Of a stretch of 64,000 nucleotides of DNA, positions 32,108-44,523 are shown piece by piece (the stretch's first letter is position 1; each line of letters begins with the position of its first letter). The DNA lies in the NCBI GenBank assembly GCA_963931865.1, contig OZ007513.1, positions 12,491,751 through 12,555,750 on the forward strand, in the 5' to 3' direction. The DNA comes from Axinella damicornis. Its lineage: Eukaryota > Porifera > Demospongiae > Axinellida > Axinellidae. The notes under the pieces are model-generated. The model searched no databases, was not told the origin of the DNA, and saw nothing but the letters and a program-made list of their open reading frames with translations. The translations under genes and the position numbers were made by a program.

Positions 32108-34118
32108 ATGTTGTCCAAAGGATTGGAGAAGGAGCTTTGTCGTGCCTTTGTACAAGGATGGGGACCCAGAGCTTGCCAGCAACTACAGGGGTATCGCCTT
32201 GGGGAGTTGTGTTGCTAAGGTTTTGACGAGGCTGCTGTCCAAGAGGTTGAGTGCATATGCCGAAGAGGAGATTTTAACAGAGGCCCAGGGAGGTTTTAGG
32301 TCAGAAAGGAGGTGTGCCGACCAGATCTTGATTCTGAGGGGGGTATGCGAGTTGAGGAGGAAAGAGAAGAAGGGGACCTATGTGGCTTTCCTAGATGTCA
32401 GCAAGGCTTATGACACAGTTTGGCGTGAAGGGCTATGGAAGAAGATGGAGCAGTATGGGATAGAGGATAAATTTGTCCGGATCTGTAGAGGTTTGTATGA
32501 GGGAGTTGAGGCGAGTGTAGTGCTGGAAGGGGGGAAGTCAAGATGGTTCCCAGTCGAAACGGGGTTACGGCAGGGGTGCCCTTTGTCCCCACTTCTATAC
32601 AGCATCTACGTGATGGGAATGATGGAACAGTTGGAAGAGAAAAGCCTGGGAGTGAAAATGGAAGGTACTTGGTGTGGAGGGTTGATGTATGCGGATGATG
32701 TTGTACTGATGGCTGAGTCTAGTGCTGAACTCCAGGAAATGTTAGATGTGGTGGGAAGGTATGCACAGCAGTGGAAGTTCAGGTTCAATGCACGGAAGAG
32801 CAAGACGATGGTCGTTGGAACAAGTGGGGGAGAGAGCTGGTCGATCAATGGAGAAGTGATGGAGGAGGTGGAAGCTTTTAAGTATCTAGGCGTTTGGTTG
32901 GACAGGAAAATGAAGGGGAATGTGCAGTTTGAAAGGATGAGGGAGAAGGCTGAGGAATGGGCAGGGAGGACAGAGTGGATGAGTCGTGTGAATGGTCAGA
33001 TTGAGGTGGAACGTGGGAGGCTAATATGGGAGCTCTTGGCCCGCCCTAGCCTAGAACATGCAGCCAGTGTGTGGTGGACAGGAGGGAAAGTAGCAAACAG
33101 GAAGTTAGAAGCTGTCCAGGAAAGGGTAGGCAGGAAGCTACTTGGTGCGAGCAGAACTGTGGCAGGGGCAGCAATACGGGGAGATCTGGGATGGAGGAAA
33201 CTCGAGGAGAGGAGGGAAGAGAAGAAGGTACTGTATGGAAGGAGGTTACAGAGGCTTGATGACAACAGGTTGGTCAAGCAGATAACAGCAGAGATGAAGG
33301 AGTGTGGAGGGGTTAGCTGGGAGAGTGAGTGTGCATTGCTGTTAAGGAAGTACGAGTTGGAAGATTACAGGATGGAGCCAGTACAGGAATGGAAGGAGAG
33401 AGTCCACAGCATCAACTCAAGGGACTGGGTGGAGGAGGTAGAGGGAAAAAGTAGTCTGAGGTGGTACAGAAAGGTGAAGGAGGTAGCTGGGCTGGAGCAG
33501 TACACAAGGTCTTTTGTGGGGCATGAAGAATTGAGATTACGGTTTCAGTTGAGGACAGGTTCAGCTGGGTTGTTTGAAGACAAAAAGAGGTGTAGGATGT
33601 GTACTGAGGATAGATGTGTGTTATGTGACAGTGGGGAAGTGGAGGACGTCAAACACTTCCTGGTAAGGTGTGAGGAGTTCAGGTGGGAGAGGCAGAGGTT
33701 GGTGGAGAGAATAGGTCGGATGGAAGGAACACAAGAATGGTTGGAGGAATATTGGAGGGCAGAGGAAGAAGGAAAGATGGCTTTGCTGCTGGGAAGGAGC
33801 ATACAGGGAGATGCAGGAGCTAGAGTGGATGAGTGTGTTATGGAAGAAGTGCTGAAGTGGTGGCTGAGGCGGAAGGAGTTGGTATATGGCGGAAATCCCT
33901 GCTAACCTAAACCCCTGTAACCCCCAATCTCTCCCCCCAATCAATCAACCAGTCACTCCATTGTGCCACTTTTATATGTGTCTTTGTGGTAGTCATTATT
34001 TTAACATATATACACCCTGCTCATATTCATATTCTTTTCATTTTATACTCACGGTGCACTACCACTTTTGTACATGTATGCGCGATGGCCCCCATGGGCT
34101 CAGCATTCTCATTAAATC
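32108..34118 (+). mobile_element. 5'-truncated non-LTR retrotransposon (LINE)
   Basis: About 2.0 kb bounded by the 6-bp direct repeat ATTATC (32102-32107 and 34119-34124). The empty site at 12293 in unit 1 has one copy of ATTATC followed by the same TGTGTGTGTGAC. The 5' end falls inside the reverse-transcriptase coding region, so the endonuclease and any ORF1 are missing. A 3' untranslated region of about 210 bp ends CTCATTAAATC with no long poly-A. Confidence 0.9.
32115..33905 (+). CDS. Reverse transcriptase, C-terminal part of a LINE ORF2
   Basis: The reading frame is already open at the element's truncated 5' end (PKDWRRSFVVPLYKDGD), so no true start codon exists. Numbering from 32142: NYRGIAL near 14-20; motif A FLDVSKAYD 83-91; motif B GLRQGCPLSP 141-150; catalytic YADD 183-186; then thumb and a long basic helical region; a C-terminal C-x2-C...C-x2-C...H...C metal-binding pattern near 497-530. 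No internal stops or frameshifts over almost 600 codons, so the insertion is young. It cannot be autonomous without the endonuclease. Clade not assigned from sequence alone. Confidence 0.9.
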   Translation, partial: PKDWRRSFVVPLYKDGDPELASNYRGIALGSCVAKVLTRLLSKRLSAYAEEEILTEAQGGFRSERRCADQILILRGVCELRRKEKKGTYVAFLDVSKAYDTVWREGLWKKMEQYGIEDKFVRICRGLYEGVEASVVLEGGKSRWFPVETGLRQGCPLSPLLYSIYVMGMMEQLEEKSLGVKMEGTWCGGLMYADDVVLMAESSAELQEMLDVVGRYAQQWKFRFNARKSKTMVVGTSGGESWSINGEVMEEVEAFKYLGVWLDRKMKGNVQFERMREKAEEWAGRTEWMSRVNGQIEVERGRLIWELLARPSLEHAASVWWTGGKVANRKLEAVQERVGRKLLGASRTVAGAAIRGDLGWRKLEERREEKKVLYGRRLQRLDDNRLVKQITAEMKECGGVSWESECALLLRKYELEDYRMEPVQEWKERVHSINSRDWVEEVEGKSSLRWYRKVKEVAGLEQYTRSFVGHEELRLRFQLRTGSAGLFEDKKRCRMCTEDRCVLCDSGEVEDVKHFLVRCEEFRWERQRLVERIGRMEGTQEWLEEYWRAEEEGKMALLLGRSIQGDAGARVDECVMEEVLKWWLRRKELVYGGNPC

Positions 34119-34124
34119 ATTATC

Positions 34125-34800
34125 TGTGTGTGTGACTTGGTGTTGGCTGGGTGCATTGCACTTGAAAATAGAATAGCCTTAGTATTATTATAATTGTACC
34201 AGTTGGCCTATATACATTCTTAATGTCTCCAGAGGCACATATAGTAGCTAGCTACCTACATGCAGGGAACTGACTTGAACTTCGTATTAGATCACATGCA
34301 TGCACTCATAGCTATGATCTACTTAATTTCTTTTAAACATGATATCAAATTAATGTTTCTGCAGCTGGTAATACTAGTTTTAAACCAATTGCAAGACGTC
34401 AACAGCATAACCGTATACAGTTAGCCATATGCTGATAATCTATATAGCTGATAATTGAGTGGGCTTGCAAGTCGGTTGTCAGCTGTTAGTGCTGCACTGT
34501 GGCTTTGTGGTGTTTAATTATAAGCTCATGAATTTTTTTAGTCAGGAAAAACCATGAAGCCTTATATAGGTTACCGCTGTGACAACCAACTTGTATATGT
34601 GAAGTTTATAGGTCCAAACAGGAATTCCATGCACAGCAGAGTATAGCTAGCTAAATGAGGGTCAGTAATATTGCAAGAGTACCAATTAATGGAGATCTTC
34701 AATACAAAGCACTAAAATTATTGTACATGCTAAGATAGTAATGAGTCATGCCAGTGCTGATGTAAATTATTGTGGAGCTCAAAACATCAGAAACAACAGT
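34125..34800. other. Intergenic part of the unit 3/4 boundary
   Basis: Shares text with 12293-12390 and 16165-16415 of unit 1 (CCAGTTGG..TATATACATT, CCAGAGGCACATATAGTAGC, AACATGATATCAAATTAATG) but without the inserted elements found there. No gene seen. Confidence 0.6.
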
Positions 34801-34807
34801 GACTTAG

Positions 34808-37800
34808 TTATTTATTCTCTTCTGTATGTAGTAGTTCGGACATTTCAGTGGCATCTTCCTCATCTGAAAGACTGGGCTCCTTCTCACCAGGACTGGTCTC
34901 ACTGCTGACAGGAGCAGCTGTGTCCCCTACTTGTGCCTGCACCTTCTCTTTCATTCTGCCCAGTTTGCGGTAGAGCAGTAGCAGAGTGAGTACGACAGGG
35001 ATCTGAAGTGAGATCATTATGGACATCGCCAAAAATGTCCGTTTCTTTGCTCCTTCATAGGCAGCACCAACTGTAGGGCAGAGTATGAATTCTTTGATCA
35101 CTGATTGGTATGACCACAAAAGTAATCAAATTTAGCAACCAGTGTTGGTACCGGGAGTCTGGTACTGACTCTAGTACTGATTGCGTTTCAATTTGCAGCT
35201 TTGCTTTGTCTTTCATCACAACAGATTTTTATGCCGAAACATGAAGTAAGGACAACTTGGAATGAACTAGCATTGTTCTCCTACCATGGAGCCTGGGAAT
35301 GAGGCTATAGGAATGAACAAGCCTCGTTCCCAGGCAATTGGAATGGGCAACAAGTTGAATGTAACTATGAAGTGTAGACAAGCAGGTGCTGGGTATAGTA
35401 GGCACACTGCAGTGGGATCCACTTCGAGATGGGAACTATAATAATATTATGCCATCAACCTTCAACATCGTACCATATAGAATGTCCTGCACGGCTGAAA
35501 ACCACAGAACAACGATCATGATCACTGTTAGTTAGAACACACTAGTTGTATACCATGTGCACTAAACTGTCATGTTTGCTGACAGTATGTATAATTGTGG
35601 CTATCAGTATATATAGTGCACGCAGGCTTGCTTTCCTACTCTGTCCTTCTCCTCACTCCATGCGTGCATGCGCTGCAAAGGGTAGAGTGATTGCTTTGTC
35701 AGTATGCCAGTCAGTATGTACATCTGTCTGAGGACACAAAACTGAGCAGTCAAATTATGAACACAGTCTGTGCATCCAACATTGCTAGCAAACAGCTGGC
35801 TTGTAGGTCACGAAAGTATCTCAAAACAAGAAGTGCCCAGTAGAGCACTGTTGTTTGTTAGAGTACTTCAGCTTCAGCAGCTAGCTTCAGTAATGGCAGC
35901 AGATGTCACATTGCAAGTGTACCTCTTGGGAGAGCTCTCTTGGGGATCTGGTACCCCAAGAGCGGCTCCATATTGCATCTTGCTGTCATGCATGCAGAAA
36001 TCGAAATGCTTACGACAGAAACGCCCACACACATGCGCAATCTATTATGTCAAAGTATATCATTGAAGTAATTTGGAAGGGATATTGGTCCGGCAGGAAA
36101 TACAATCATACTATTGGACACACATGCGCATTCAGCACCTGCCCTGGCCGTAACGTACCCTACCTAATTGTTGCCCTACTTCCTAATAACCACTTCAGAA
36201 TAATTTTGTGAATGACACATTATAAATTCACAAGATTTGGTCTCACAACATGTTAGTCTTTATACGTGAACACAGGCGCACACAACTCACGAAATAAGGG
36301 AGTGATGGCTCTGAAAACACCAGTGGATGCACTAGCAAGTCCCATCACCAAGCCCTGTGAGTAAAGTTTGAAACACAGTATATACAGCTGTGAGAAACGG
36401 TCTGGTGGCATGGTCCGTAACAGTTTGTGCAAGGATAAGCTGCTATTTTATATGAATGTCATGACATGACTATATTCTGAATCAAAACATGATTGCACAT
36501 GCATGCACAGTGTCTGGTCCTAGTAGGACTTCTATACACCTCCAGTTTTTGATTGCTTGCAGTATACTAAAGAACTGGCAGTGTAGAAGGCCTGGGAACG
36601 AGGCTAATCTTGTCCTCTCTGGAGATATGCACATAGATATGCACGTGGATTATATTAAGGTGATTTTAATGGCACCTGGAAATGCAACATATCATAGGTA
36701 ACTACACATATCAAGCCAACGCACCATCTCCCACCTGGTGCTGTCGACTGATTGTATCTGAAAGTACCATCACGATTCCAATTTTCGGGATAGGAATTGC
36801 AAGTCGAAAGATGAGAGCACCAATCATTAACTGCACAAAGTTGAGAGTGCGATATACACTCCGACATATTGCCGGGCATGCATGACAAAGTCTGTGAGTT
36901 ATTACAGAGTTTGGGATCCAGTGACAGTGATACTGACTTGAACTCAGAGACTCACAAACGTTCATGGCAAACCCGTACGCAATCTCATTCACAACTGGGT
37001 GTTGAGGAGAGAATGGTTCCATGTGCTGCAGTGACACAGCAGCAACAGCGACCTCCTCCTCTGAAGTCATCACAGCAGTGGTGTTGTGCCGTAAGCTGTC
37101 ATTCAACCATGGGCAGTCAGGGAGAGCAGTTGGGCAGGGAGGAAGGCTAGTGTTGGAGACACCTGATGCAAGCTCGGGGTGGTGATAAAGACTGAATTCA
37201 GTGCAGGGGTCGTATGGTATTGACTGCCAATCTGCCATCAGTGTTAGGCCAATCATAGGTAAAATTATACCCAAAATTGTGATTATGCGGCTGTTCAGTT
37301 TGATCGCTTGCAAGATGGGGCTGTGGACAAAATTTAATAGGGACAATTTATTTGTTGTTAGGCAGCAAAATACATCAAACCTTGATAACTCCCTTCCGTC
37401 ATAGCTATACTACTTTCATAGGAGAACACCAATGGTCAGTAAGCAATACAACGTCTGGTGAGTTATGAAGCAATTCAGTAATCAGCTCTGAAACTCACAC
37501 TATGAATCCACCAATGTGTGAAGGAAGCAGCAGCACAAAGAAGTACGAAGTCTCCTTGACTGTGAACCCGAAGGAATCACTCAGAATGGGATTGAACAAC
37601 TCTTCATAGATGATGAACTTGGAGTTTATCACCCCATTTGCTATTATCAAGAAGGATATTATCTGAAGAACAGTTAAGAGAATTTGCAGCAATAGTCAGA
37701 CCTATATAGGGGTACACACACTGGCACACTGAAAATGCACCGAACTGTAAGATTACCTGACAGTGTGTGTTCAAGCATTTTACAAACATTTCTATGAGGT

Positions 37801-40336
37801 TGACTATAACTATACTGGCTAGGCATGCCTTGACATACAGCATAATATCCACCACTGTATACAGCTAGTGTTTCAAGGATATCAAGACTACCACCAGATT
37901 GCTGACAGTCACCGTCCTTTGCCAGTTGGATATTTCTGGTAGTGTACACCCGTACCTTTGGCGGACATTTTCACAATGCCACCTGCTTTCTCCACGGAAC
38001 ACTGCCAACAGCAGGAGTATGTAGAGCACTCCGAGGATCACACTGTACCATCCTATTGATCTGAAGTGGTCAATAGGGAACTGCACCAGGATAGCAGCAA
38101 CACCTGCAGTCACAACAGGAAACTGTCATGTAGCAATAACATTTTGACATCGATATCGATACAGTATACGTGAGGCAGATTTGACAAGCAGATCCTCACA
38201 ACACCAGGTACACAGAGAAGTCACTGTATGTCTCCAAAGTACAAAAAGAGGTCCCTAGCTTGTTCTATAGTCTACTGAAGTGCAATCGTACAATCTTGCC
38301 TTCCTCTCTGATGTAGTCTCGTTCCCAGACCCCATTCAGGGTCTGGGAACAAGACTATCTCTGACGAGGCACTACAACATTAACTTTGACCTATAGCAGA
38401 TTGTTGTGTGAGGGTATCGTATATGTACACACATGGGTAATTAATTTCCTTCAAGCCTGTTAAAATACTGTGAACAGACCTGGTCCGAACAGAAACCCAA
38501 CATTGGCGGCAACTCCGTAGAATGAGAAGAGCCTGTCCTTCACCTTTGTTGTCTTCTGCTCCTCCCTAACCCTCTCTTCCTTCCCTAGTGCCTCCAGGTA
38601 CAGTGGGTAGCTCACTCCAAAGTATGCAAAGGCCACAACACTTCCTAAGCTGGCATACATGCCTGAAAGCACTCGTGCAGTGATCATCATCCAGCCATTA
38701 ATGGCTGTGGCATAGAACACAAAGGCAGTGATGTCAATCAGAAGGGCCAGCATGGTGCTGTACCAAAAGGGGATTCTGCTGACAACGTAACCAGCAAATA
38801 TCGCTCCCAGGAATTCACCAATGCTATACGCTGCAATTGTCCAGTGGTAGAAGGTCTCAGAGAGGCCAAGACCGGGCTTGATCTGTAGCACATAAGAAGG
38901 GGAAGTATGACCAGATTTTCAAAACATCATGCATTTCAGTTCAGGTCAGTTTATTTTGATTTAATTACCCAGTAATGTCACATCTCCAATGAACTTTTTT
39001 TCATGTAGGTCCTGGGCGCCATTAGTGGGGGATGGTGATGATATCCACATGTAGGTCCTGGGCCCCATTAGTGGGGGATGGTGATGATATCACAACTGAA
39101 CTCGCCCGAGTTACATTAGATAAACGGAATTGCTCAAACTTGCTTTTCTGGAAGGGCAACTGCCATTTTCAAAGGCCTTTAACAGAAAAACCGTCCTAGT
39201 GAGATTTGAACCCAGGACTGAGCCTGAGATGAGCACTCTCGCACCCCTTGCAAATCACATGACATGACAGATGCTGCATGTAAAACAAACGCATGATGAT
39301 TAATTAATTGGGGCAAAAGGCAGCCATTACTACTACATCAAAAGGCTTGGCTAAAATTTAATGTACTCTGGTACCATCTGCAGTGTGTGTGCATGCGTAT
39401 GCAGGTCAGGCATCTAGCGATAAATCAGGTATGGGGTTGCGATTGTTAGAGTACACATCATGTAGCTATGTGGATGTGCATGGACATGTGTGTTTCTTTC
39501 ATATAGGGCTGTACCTTGCCCTCCCTCCCAGTTCCACTGAGCTGCAGGGCTGTTGGGTTAGTCACAAACTGGTGGAGGGATGGCAAAACAGAGCTGTAGT
39601 TGGCCACCCTCAGAGTGGCCAGTAGTATCAGGAAGAACCAGTTCCACTTCAGTCTACAGATCTCCTTTTCTGAGGATGCAATGTACAGAGTAAAAGATGT
39701 AAAATCAGATTTGGTCTTAGACTTTTAAAAAAAGTTTAGATGCCAAACCAAGATGTACACAGCCATGCACAATCATTAAATAGTGCAGTGATAGCTAATA
39801 TCAAACTGGCTATCTCTCAGAATTAGACGATTTGTCCATCTTTCTCGGTCCATAAGGAGCATCTGACATCATGGGCCAGCTCTCCGGTCACCATCACAAT
39901 ATAGCAAACTTCTCCAAACTTGGTCCATTCAATTTTAGTGCCAACAATTTTGACCGAGTTTCGGGCTTCAGCCTGTTGCAGCTGTTGCTCTTGATTTAAT
40001 GAAAATTCTTGCCCTATAGTCACAGACTGTGTTTTGTGAAAGGATATGTTGCCATGTAACCTGGCAATGAGGTTGCCATGTAACCTGGCAATGAGGTTGC
40101 CATGTAACCTGGCAATGAGGTTGCCATGTAACCTGGCAATGAGGTTGCCATGTAACCTGGCAATGAGGTTGCCATGTAACTTGGTAATGAGGTGGCAATG
40201 GCTAATTTGACAACACTGCTATTGCTACCACAATTAGGTCTAATTTTGATGCCTCAATCTCTTCATTACCTTCAGCAGTTCTCTTTGTTCCCCTTCGACA
40301 GCAGTTGCAGCACTGTCCACAGCATTCACACAGCAT
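34808..40336 (-). CDS. MFS transporter, MFSD8/CLN7-like, copy 4 (8 exons, intact)
   Basis: Exons 40336-40270, 39669-39515, 38882-38480, 38103-37892, 37662-37499, 37320-36735, 36354-36291 and 35070-34808 sum to 1914 bp, encoding 637 residues. Exon 1 is 18 bp shorter than in copies 1-3; the Cys-rich head becomes MLCECCGQCCNCCRRG. Exon 4 has the best donor of the family (GTG|GTAGTC), which supports that junction in the others. Exon 3 starts IKPGLGLSETFYHW. The tail keeps TEMSELLHTEENK. Intron 1 contains a 24-bp tandem array. Predicted functional. Confidence 0.8.
38314..38357. repeat. Dispersed hairpin family member
   Basis: 44 bp: TAGTCTCGTTCCCAGACCC and, after a short loop, GGGTCTGGGAACAAGACTA. 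One mismatch in the stem. In intron 3 of copy 4. Confidence 0.88.
39003..39260 (-). mobile_element. tRNA-derived SINE in intron 2, copy 4, with a duplicated end
   Basis: Third ortholog of the intronic SINE, with the B-box core reversed at 39203-39212. Its tail segment (CATGTAGGTCCTGGGC...GGGGATGGTGATGATATC) is present twice in tandem at 39003-39099. Confidence 0.6.
40046..40198. repeat. 24-bp minisatellite (about 6 copies)
   Basis: Unit GTTGCCATGTAACCTGGCAA plus TGAG, in intron 1 of copy 4. Single-copy GTTGCCAGGT-like text occurs at the same place in copies 1-3, so it is an in-place expansion. Confidence 0.93.
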
Positions 40337-40646
40337 ACCTTCTGTAATGCGGATGTAGTAGATAACGTGAAGTAGACCAGCTGTAATTATCTCACGGTCG
40401 AGGCAATCACTCCAATATGTGCCGTGGAAGCAACTGTTTGCTGCAGGTTCTGCGATGGAAAGCAAGCAGAAGACAAGCAAACAAAAATCATCGTACAGAG
40501 CGTGCGATCGAGTGATCGACTATTGTGATGAATTGGCATGACTGTGACGATTCAATGCATGATGCAATTCGGCTTATTGTTGTCATGTGACAATGTTCTG
40601 AAAATTTCATACAGCGAAACTGAAAGATATAACCCATAGTCTAAAC

Positions 40647-40800
40647 GGGCTATTGCACTCGAGCAGCTAGGTCTCTCAGCTGTTTAGAGACCTTCGGGAA
40701 GCACAGTCCTATAATCACCTCGGGCTTCGCCCTTGGCGATTATAGGTAGAATCCCTCAGGTCTCTAAAACAGCTAAGAGACCTGCTTGAGTGCAATAACC
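40647..40800. mobile_element. Palindromic MITE (about 154 bp)
   Basis: Arms of about 75 bp: GGGCTATTGCACTCGAGCAG at the left is mirrored by CTGCTTGAGTGCAATAACC at the right, with a GGGCTTCGCCC turn in the middle. Confidence 0.85.
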
Positions 40801-41190
40801 TATACATGGTAAGCATAGTTTGTGCCTTATCAGTGCCTAGGAACAAGGCTAGCGAGAACGCAGGTACTATCAATACTGCATCGCAACAACCAGATAATTG
40901 GGCCGAGCCTGAGTGAGCCCCACATAGATGTGTAGCTGTGTCCATATGTCCAGTACGTTCATCTTACTGTAAATAAACATTCCGCAAATAACCGAAAGTT
41001 ATGAACTGCGTCATGACAAAATTTACAAATCACCTGAGTTGGAGACACAAATCACAGCCATTGGTCTTTGAAAGTGTGCATTATCTACACACTAATGTGT
41101 TAAGCGATTTAATGTTCAGTCATGTGACTGATTCTGTTGGTTTAGGGTCACATGAGTAGCACTAAGTTATAGTTAGTGCCCATGAGTGCT

Positions 41191-41252
41191 CTATCAAAGC
41201 AGGCCTCTATCAAAGCAGGCCTCTATCAAAGCAGGCCTCTATCAAAGCAAAC
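41191..41252. repeat. 16-bp tandem repeat (about 4 copies)
   Basis: Repeats of TCTATCAAAGCAGGCC. Confidence 0.9.
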
Positions 41253-41493
41253 TGGCTTGTATTATGTAAGTGCTACTTCATTGGAATAGTGCTGCTGCAC
41301 ACACACTTAATAGCATTAATAATCAGTTCCTGTCAGTCTAAAGCTCGGGCAAGCCACTCAAGTACCCATGTTCAATAATAGATTATGTTCCATGGCGGAT
41401 AGAGCATTGGCTGTCTGTCTTTGACTTATGGACTGCTACCGGTACCTTTGATCCGCCCACACAGTATTTGGATTTCTAATATAGTGCCATAAT

Positions 41494-41888
41494 CTAGCAT
41501 CGTTCCCAGTCCCACGCCCAGCTTTTCGTCGCTTGCAGTACGGTAAAGCGGTACATTTCCTCACATGAGCATGACGTAATCGAAAAATGGCAAAATTTTC
41601 AGAACGAGGACGCTACGTTTCGCGTGTTATTCAACGATCTACACGTTCAACGCTCAGTGAGTATGACAGTTGCCCCCCCCCCCCCCCCCCCCCCCCCGCT
41701 AGCTAGATACGTGTGGTATCTGGTACCTTCGCTCTTCTTGCTGTTCTGAGACCCACGTACGCCCACATTCATTTAGGTCTTTCTACCGTCTTTCTACCCT
41801 TGACATCACTCACGTGAGGAAATGTACCAGGCCCTCCCTGCTTTACCGTACTGTGCAAAGCTGGGCGTGGGACTGGGAACGAGGCTAG
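41494..41888. mobile_element. Long member of the TAGCCTCGTTCCCAG TIR family
   Basis: Inverted ends of about 70 bp: CTAGCATCGTTCCCAGTCCC at the left and GGGACTGGGAACGAGGCTAG at the right, continuing through AGTACGGTAAAGC and TACATTTCCTCAC. It contains a 22-base poly-C tract (41676-41697). It probably shows the parent form from which the very short hairpins derive. Confidence 0.85.
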
Positions 41889-42144
41889 CCATAATCCACA
41901 TTAGACTGTGACTACAACCTTGATTGAACACAAAACTAATGAGGTCTCCAGGGTGCTCACTACACTAGAAGCCACATAAAGCATACTAGCTGTGCATTAT
42001 CAGATTATAGCACTTCGTCCCTCGTGCTATAATTTACACAGCTAAGGTCTGCAAGACTATACTCACAAGATGCTCCTGAAATGAGACAGTTGTAACTGGT
42101 TGCTGGGTTTGGGAATTAAGTGGCATATCTATGGAAGGGTATAC

Positions 42145-42775
42145 ATGTAACCAAGGGTGCATCGAGCTGCCGAAGGAATGCAACGTTCGTAGATGGCAAA
42201 AAGCTGAGTGTTACTAAATAAATTTTGACTGTATAAGCACGTGATCCGTAGACGCGCGCCTCTTATGCTGTCACTTTTGTACTTACGGCTCTTCAAGATG
42301 GCTGGCATTCCGTCTGCAGCGTTCGTCTTTGACGAGGACCTAGTTACCTAGTGTGATCCCCTTTCGATGCTATCATTCCCTCCCTCCAACTTGCGCAACA
42401 GCAAACGTCGAGCTGTTGTCAAGAGCAGCGAACGTTGGGCTTAGCATCTGGCAATACTTTCTCCGAATCTGTGCCTGCTACACTGGTAGCGGACTAGAAG
42501 AAGTACTTGGGCTAGAGATCGCTTGGATGGCGTTTCTATACCGAAATCGGTAGCACTCATCTTTCTTGCTGCCATCTCCCAGAAAACGCTCCGTCGAACA
42601 TCCGTAACCATTCCGTGCAAGCAATTTCACGTGCTTAACCGGAAACGTTATTGTTAGTAACACTCAGCACTATGCCGTCTATATGTGCGCTATAGGAAGT
42701 TGCATGCCCTTTCGTCGCCTTCGGCGGCTCGATGGGCCCTTGATGTAACAGGGCATATACAGGCCCTATCAGTGA
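42145..42775. mobile_element. Two nested TIR elements
   Basis: The inner element 42203-42668 has exact 15-bp ends, GCTGAGTGTTACTAA and its complement. It sits inside an outer inverted repeat whose arms match ATGTAACCAAGGG..CATCGAGC..GCCGAAGG (42149-42180) with CCTTCGGCGGCTCGATGGG (42717-42735). The inner element contains short ORFs only. Confidence 0.7.
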
Positions 42776-43690
42776 CACTCAAAATGCCAGTAGTATGTAC
42801 ACAGCAAACTGGCATCAGTCTTTAGACCCCAAGAGCTGTTGGTGTAGTAAGCAGTCATGTGGAGTCATATGGTTGAATCACACTTCCCCCAGTAGCACTT
42901 GAGGCATGCTGGCTAGGTTTGGTAGTAATTACGTAAGTTGTCGAAATCTTTCATCCCAAGGTTGCACCAGAAACAATCTGAGTACACGCCACCCAATCCC
43001 CTCCCTAGCCAGCTTCGCATGCCCTTATACTCAAACAGTGCGTACAGCATTCAAGTTCTCGCTGCCTGTGTCACAAAAAAATCGGCACCCCCGCTCCATG
43101 AATCCCACCTGTGCTATAGAGCCGGCCTAGCCTAGACACACGACTGGGTTGGGATGAAACCTGCATGGTACTGTACCACATTCAGTGGGTTCCTGTCTGC
43201 GTGCAACAACGCGAGCTAGTTTGCCTTATATGTAATGATTGAGCTACGAGAAGGTAGCCTCGAGCCTGGCAACGAGGCTAGGGAGAAGGCATGTATAATT
43301 AAATTTTGTATTGCACTATGCACTCAGATAATAATATATCTTCATGATCGCCTGCATAGGAGTCAAATGGGCTAGCGCTACGAACTTACAATATGCAGTT
43401 GCCACGAAGATTGATGGACAACTTCTGCAGAACGGCTAGATCTCAGCTCACAAACAAAAGCGTGCTTGCAGGGAAGACCCTTCATATTAAACTTTGAACT
43501 TCAGGGATTATACAGGAACAACCTCCATAGATATAGCTATTAAAGTAATTTATTACTGACTTGTGTTGTGCATGGGAGAAAAGTAATACTATAGCCATAA
43601 CGTTATGCGTTTAAAAGGTATACCCTGGTACATACATAATTTAATATGTTGAAGTTGTAGCCTTTGGCATACGTACGAATACGAACACAA
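42776..43690. other. Remnant of unit 4 upstream region
   Basis: 43143-43290 matches text found upstream of the other transporter copies (GGGATGAAACCTGCATGGTAC; GAGAAGGTAGCCTCGAGCCT; compare 11505-11660, 24160-24305, 31170-31320). It marks the far end of unit 4, pushed away by the elements between 40600 and 42775. No gene seen. Confidence 0.6.
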
Positions 43691-43867
43691 TAATAATAGG
43701 GCCCTCCGTATTTCCCGGAACGGAACGGACCGGAACGGAACGTTCCGGATCGGAAACACCACCTTATTCCACGGTCCGGACCAAGGGTCAAAGTACAGCT
43801 AGGACTGTCGCCCTGAACTGAAGCTGTCGTGAGGAACGGTTTTTTTGGACACACTTTCGATTTACAT

Positions 43868-43935
43868 GTAGGATAGAGTGGATGAGTGTTTAACAGAGAC
43901 TGAAGGAGCTGGTATTTGCCGCTGAAAGACCCCCA
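43868..43935 (+). mobile_element. Relic of the 3' coding end of the LINE family
   Basis: TAGAGTGGATGAGTG and then GAAGGAGCTGGTATTTGCCG correspond to the last 20 codons of the reverse-transcriptase ORF near 33822-33895 (TAGAGTGGATGAGTG, GGAAGGAGTTGGTATATGGC). Heavily diverged and short. Confidence 0.55.
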
Positions 43936-44306
43936 TGAACTCAGCCTGGACCCCCTGACTTGAAACTGGCACCCCTGATTATTACTTTGTCATGATAGTC
44001 ATTCAACTGTCAATGGCAGGTTTGTATTTTGATTTAATTGGTTGGAATTAGTTGAACTTGAGCCCATCATGTGCACATAAGCATGGTAATACCGTACTAA
44101 ATAGTTTTGCAACCAGACTCCTGTACGCATCTTCTTTCTTCAGCCACCCACACTGGCCATAACTTTGCTTGCTGCTTTACATTCGGCTCCAGGTAGTAGT
44201 TTTCTGCTGGTGGCAGTCAACAAGTCATATGCGTAAAGAATGAAATTCATAAGATAATGAATCGATAACTGAAATTAAGCCTGTCCTAAAGGGGGTTACC
44301 CCATTT

Positions 44307-44523
44307 AAGGTAGCATTATACCTTTACCGTTAGGGTACCTTTAACCGTCGGGGCCCCGACGGTTAAAGGTACCCTAAGGTACCCGTTAAGGTAGCATTAT
44401 ACCTTTACCGTTAGGGCCCCGACGGTTAAAGGTACCCTAACGGTAAAGGTATAATGCTACCTTAACCGTCGGGGCCCCGACGGTTAAAGGTACCCTAACG
44501 GTAAAGGTATAATGCTACCTTAA
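44307..44523. repeat. Clustered palindrome (alternating inverted copies of a 47-bp unit)
   Basis: The unit AAGGTAGCATTATACCTTTA...CCGTCGGGG occurs in alternating orientation, complete or shortened, about six times; every boundary is the self-complementary CGGGGCCCCG or AACGGTTAA-type junction. It can fold into several mutually exclusive hairpins or a multi-arm cruciform. Confidence 0.9.

Noticed and set aside
32398..33944. Minus-strand ORFs across the LINE
   Set aside because: Antisense to the reverse-transcriptase frame, rich in Ser/Leu/Pro as expected from a purine-rich sense strand.
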